Source of the DNA: CAWUIH01 sp963922495
GTDB lineage: Bacteria > Pseudomonadota > Gammaproteobacteria > Coxiellales > Coxiellaceae
Reading direction: 5' to 3'
Length of the DNA stretch: 17,792 nucleotides
NCBI GenBank assembly: GCA_963922495.1
Contig: CAWUIH010000031.1
Span: 1-17,792 of the forward strand
The notes beneath the pieces are model-generated. The model was given only the letters and a program-made list of their open reading frames with translations. It was not told the origin of the DNA and searched no databases. Position 1 is the stretch's first letter; every line of letters starts with the position of its first letter. A program made the translations under genes and the position numbers. Positions 16,044-17,792 of the stretch are shown here, in pieces.

Positions 16044-16544
16044 TTAACATTTTTTTAGCTTTTTTCCAATGCGGTTTCGTTTAAGTCTCGAGAGATGATC
16101 CAGAAAAATCACTCCGTCTAAATGATCCAGTTCATGTTGTATGCATTTCGCCATAAAACCTTCAGCTTGAAAATTTAAAGGTTTACCATGACGATCTTGA
16201 GCTTGCACAGTAATTTTATCTGAGCGAGTCACAATTTCGTAGGTGTTTCCACCAACAGACATACAACCTTCTGATTCAGATCTCTTTCCGTCACGTGATA
16301 TAATCTCTGCATTTACTAAACAAAGCGGTTCATTTTTTTTATCTGAAAAGTCGATTACAGTGACATGAGGAGGATCCACAATGTCTAGTTGAGTAGCAGC
16401 AAGCGCGGCGCAATTTTTAGTACTGTAGTGTGTTTCGAACATATCATCAATTATTTTTTGTAATGCATCATCAAACTTAATAACACGACGAGCCTTTATT
16501 TTTAGCCTAGGATTGGGATACTGTAATATTTTTAATACTGTCAT
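16044..16544 (-). CDS. def: Peptide deformylase, variant motif I
   Basis: 166 aa, normal deformylase length. The enzyme removes the N-formyl group from nascent proteins. Motif II EGCMS (92-96, metal ligand C94) and motif III QHELDH (136-141, ligands H137 and H141, catalytic E138) are intact. Motif I, normally GxGLAAxQ, reads CAALAATQ at 45-52: both glycines are replaced (by Cys and Ala), while L48, A49, A50 and Q52 remain. The catalytic set is complete, so activity is likely, but the substrate-side loop differs. Whether it is the main or an accessory deformylase cannot be told. The ribosome binding site is weak. It starts 19 nt downstream of tRNA-Leu on the same strand and may share its transcript. 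Ends convergently with purA. Confidence 0.9.
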   Translation of the reverse strand: MTVLKILQYPNPRLKIKARRVIKFDDALQKIIDDMFETHYSTKNCAALAATQLDIVDPPHVTVIDFSDKKNEPLCLVNAEIISRDGKRSESEGCMSVGGNTYEIVTRSDKITVQAQDRHGKPLNFQAEGFMAKCIQHELDHLDGVIFLDHLSRLKRNRIGKKLKKC

Positions 16545-16563
16545 GATGAGATGCCTATATCAT

Positions 16564-16647
16564 TGCCGAGGAGAGGACTCGAACCTCCACAGAGTTACCT
16601 CCACAAGCACCTGAAGCTTGCGTGTCTACCAATTTCACCACCTCGGC
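16564..16647 (-). tRNA. tRNA-Leu (anticodon CAG)
   Basis: 84 nt on the minus strand. The acceptor stem GCCGAGG (16641-16647) pairs perfectly with CCTCGGC (16565-16571), and the discriminator is A (16564). The anticodon stem CAAGC/GCTTG encloses loop TTCAGGT, with the anticodon CAG at 16611-16613. The long variable arm and the leucine discriminator A fit a class II tRNA-Leu reading CUG. The T arm has loop TTCGAGT closed by GGAGG/CCTCT. The 3' CCA is not encoded and must be added by nucleotidyltransferase. Confidence 0.96.
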
Positions 16648-16656
16648 CAAAAACGG

Positions 16657-16684
16657 ACTTTAGCATGACAGTCCTAAAAGTCAA
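16657..16684 (-). promoter_or_regulatory. Promoter of tRNA-Leu (and possibly def)
   Basis: On the minus strand TTGACT (16679-16684; 5 of 6 to TTGACA), a 16-bp spacer, and TAAAGT (16657-16662; 4 of 6 to TATAAT). It lies about 10 bases before the mature tRNA 5' end and is followed by CCG, a G+C discriminator typical of stable RNA promoters. No separate promoter is evident in the 19 bases between tRNA and def. Confidence 0.55.
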
Positions 16685-16762
16685 ACACCAGCAAATGTTC
16701 TTTTTTTGAACTAATTAATGCGTGGCTATTATAAACAATCGTTTAGTAGCATAATTCTAGGC

Positions 16763-16781
16763 TTATTCACAGGTTTGTGAA
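16763..16781. promoter_or_regulatory. DnaA-box-like palindrome between ung and tRNA-Leu
   Basis: TTATTCACA (16763-16771) fits the DnaA-box consensus TTATNCACA exactly. It overlaps the perfect palindrome TTCACA-GGTT-TGTGAA (16766-16781), whose other arm extends into a weaker inverted box. A single box pair does not make an origin, but DnaA or another palindrome-binding regulator could act here on the flanking genes. Confidence 0.35.
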
Positions 16782-16887
16782 CAGGAACAGTGGAAAACGT
16801 TACATTAGATTTTCTAATTATTGGCTGATGCGATATTAGTAGTAAAGCGTTATTAAGACTATCTGAGCATGAAAAGGTGCTTTAGCT

Positions 16888-17559
16888 TTATAAGTTCCAA
16901 TTAATTTCTTCTCTACCCATATTACGCAACAGTTGGTTGGCTTGAGAGAAATGACGACAACCAAAAAATCCACGGCTCGCAGATAACGGAGATGGATGCG
17001 GGGCTTTTAAAATATGGTGATTTAGGTTGTTAATCAGTTCACTTTTTCGCTGAGCGTAGGCTCCCCAAAGCAGAAAGACAATCCCTTGGGGATGTCTATT
17101 GAGGCTTTTTACCACAGTATCTGTAAACTCTTGCCAACCAATTTTTGCGTGTGACTGTGGCCTTCCAGCTTCAACTGTGAGACTAGCATTCAACAGTAAT
17201 ACACCTTGTTGTGCCCAACCTTCAAGGCACCCTGTTGAGGGAGTAGTAATGCCACAATCGTTGTGCAACTCTTTAAAAATATTTTGTAGCGAGGGAGGTA
17301 TAGCTACCCCGGACTGCACTGAAAATGAAAGGCCATGAGCCTGATTTGGACCATGGTAAGGATCTTGACCAAGGATGACAACTTTCACTTTCTCAAATTC
17401 ATATTTTAATGAATTAAAAACATCGGGTTGTGCTGGGTAAATAGTTTTACCTTTGGCACGCTCTGTTTTTAAAAAATTAAGAATAGTTTGGAAGTAAGGC
17501 TTTTTCTTTTCTTCGCTCAGTACTGTTTTCCATGTCATCGTTTCTGTCATAATTGTCAT
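16888..17559 (-). CDS. ung: Uracil-DNA glycosylase, family 1
   Basis: 223 aa from ATG 17559, which has AAGGG five bases upstream. GTG 17565 lacks room for a ribosome site; ATG 17550 would align best with the E. coli N-terminus and remains possible. Ung removes uracil from DNA to start base excision repair. The water-activating motif is GQDPYHG (64-70, catalytic D66). The uracil-binding loop is GVLLLNASLTVEAG, and the Leu-intercalation loop HPSPLSASRGFFGC carries H188. All are intact. It starts 8 nt after the SPOR-domain gene and is likely co-transcribed with it. About 240 bp separate its stop from tRNA-Leu. Confidence 0.95.
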   Translation of the reverse strand: MTIMTETMTWKTVLSEEKKKPYFQTILNFLKTERAKGKTIYPAQPDVFNSLKYEFEKVKVVILGQDPYHGPNQAHGLSFSVQSGVAIPPSLQNIFKELHNDCGITTPSTGCLEGWAQQGVLLLNASLTVEAGRPQSHAKIGWQEFTDTVVKSLNRHPQGIVFLLWGAYAQRKSELINNLNHHILKAPHPSPLSASRGFFGCRHFSQANQLLRNMGREEINWNL

Positions 17560-17567
17560 TGACACCC

Positions 17568-17792
17568 TTAATGTAGCGATACTGTTATTACATCATTAAA
17601 GCCAACGGCTTTCAAATGTTGATTGAGCAAGTGTGTTTGTCTAAGATGATACAGCGGCCCAACACGCACAACATAGTATTTAACGTGATGAAGATGTTTA
17701 TAAAAAATATGTATAGGCTGATTAGTGAAATGAGCGGCCTTATTTTTTAAACCCATAGCACTAGCTAGTTGGTGAAATGACCCCAATTGTAG
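17568..17792 (-). CDS. SPOR-domain protein, C-terminal part (RlpA-like, 5' partial)
   Basis: The frame is open to the window edge, so only the last 74 residues are seen. They form one SPOR domain: LQLGSFHQLASAMGL at the start (the usual Q-x-G-x-F strand) and YYVVRVGPLYHLRQ in the middle (the usual Y-x-V-x-x-G-P strand), ending in a short VITVSLH tail. SPOR domains bind denuded septal peptidoglycan. A SPOR domain at the very C-terminus with this spacing is typical of RlpA, a lytic transglycosylase lipoprotein, but DamX, FtsN or DedD types cannot be excluded without the rest. The stop lies 8 nt before the ung start, suggesting an operon. Confidence 0.7.
   Translation of the reverse strand, partial: LQLGSFHQLASAMGLKNKAAHFTNQPIHIFYKHLHHVKYYVVRVGPLYHLRQTHLLNQHLKAVGFNDVITVSLH

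Noticed and set aside
16555..16565. GGCAATGATA at the tRNA-Leu 3' end also present in the mobile element end (3868-3877)
   Set aside because: A single 10-base match in AT-rich sequence is plausible by chance, and no element flanks the tRNA.
16763..16781. Replication origin
   Set aside because: Only one good DnaA box and a weak inverted partner, with no AT-rich unwinding array or box cluster, and dnaA/dnaN are absent.

Overview
The window looks like chromosome from an AT-rich gammaproteobacterium, most likely of the Legionellales/Coxiellaceae type, though the assignment is inferred from protein resemblance only. The proteins (CyoA-E, HflX, PurA, Ung, LolC/LolD, a tRNA-Leu gene) read as gammaproteobacterial housekeeping genes. 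Nearly all the sequence is core metabolism and cell-envelope function; no phage, CRISPR array or rRNA is present.

Layout. Left edge (1-108): the last 35 codons of what looks like ParB. Then dps (217-723) and a fused PabA-PabB aminodeoxychorismate synthase (785-2890), both on +. From 2949 to 3120 lies a G+C-rich non-coding island with nested long-range helices, the most unusual structure in the window. A minus-strand block follows: an unrecognised four-helix membrane protein with an internal duplication (3133-3705), a 255-bp deleted transposable element (3868-4122) with 11-bp inverted ends, an APC amino-acid permease (4131-5744), and the cytochrome bo3 quinol oxidase operon cyoABCDE (10564 down to 5882). 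Consecutive cyo genes A to D overlap by ATGA, and cyoE abuts cyoD.

A gene-poor interval of nearly 0.8 kb (10565-11343) separates the cyo operon from a divergent + strand cluster: lolC/E-type permease, lolD ATPase, hflX and purA. lolC and lolD overlap, lolD-hflX are 12 nt apart and hflX-purA 19 nt apart, so all four are plausibly one transcript. The interval holds several palindromes and one weak 56-codon ORF.

The right end is on the minus strand: a SPOR-domain protein running off the edge (probably RlpA-like), ung 8 nt behind it, an intergenic stretch with a DnaA-box-like palindrome, a tRNA-Leu(CAG) gene with its own promoter, and a variant peptide deformylase 19 nt downstream of the tRNA.

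The genes work as separate modules: terminal respiration (Cyo plus heme O synthesis by CyoE), lipoprotein export (LolCD), folate precursor synthesis (PabAB), purine synthesis (PurA), ribosome rescue (HflX), DNA and iron protection (Dps), base excision repair (Ung), N-terminal protein processing (Def). No complete new multi-gene system is evident. The best candidates for something undescribed are the structured island at 2949-3120 and the neighbouring duplicated membrane protein.
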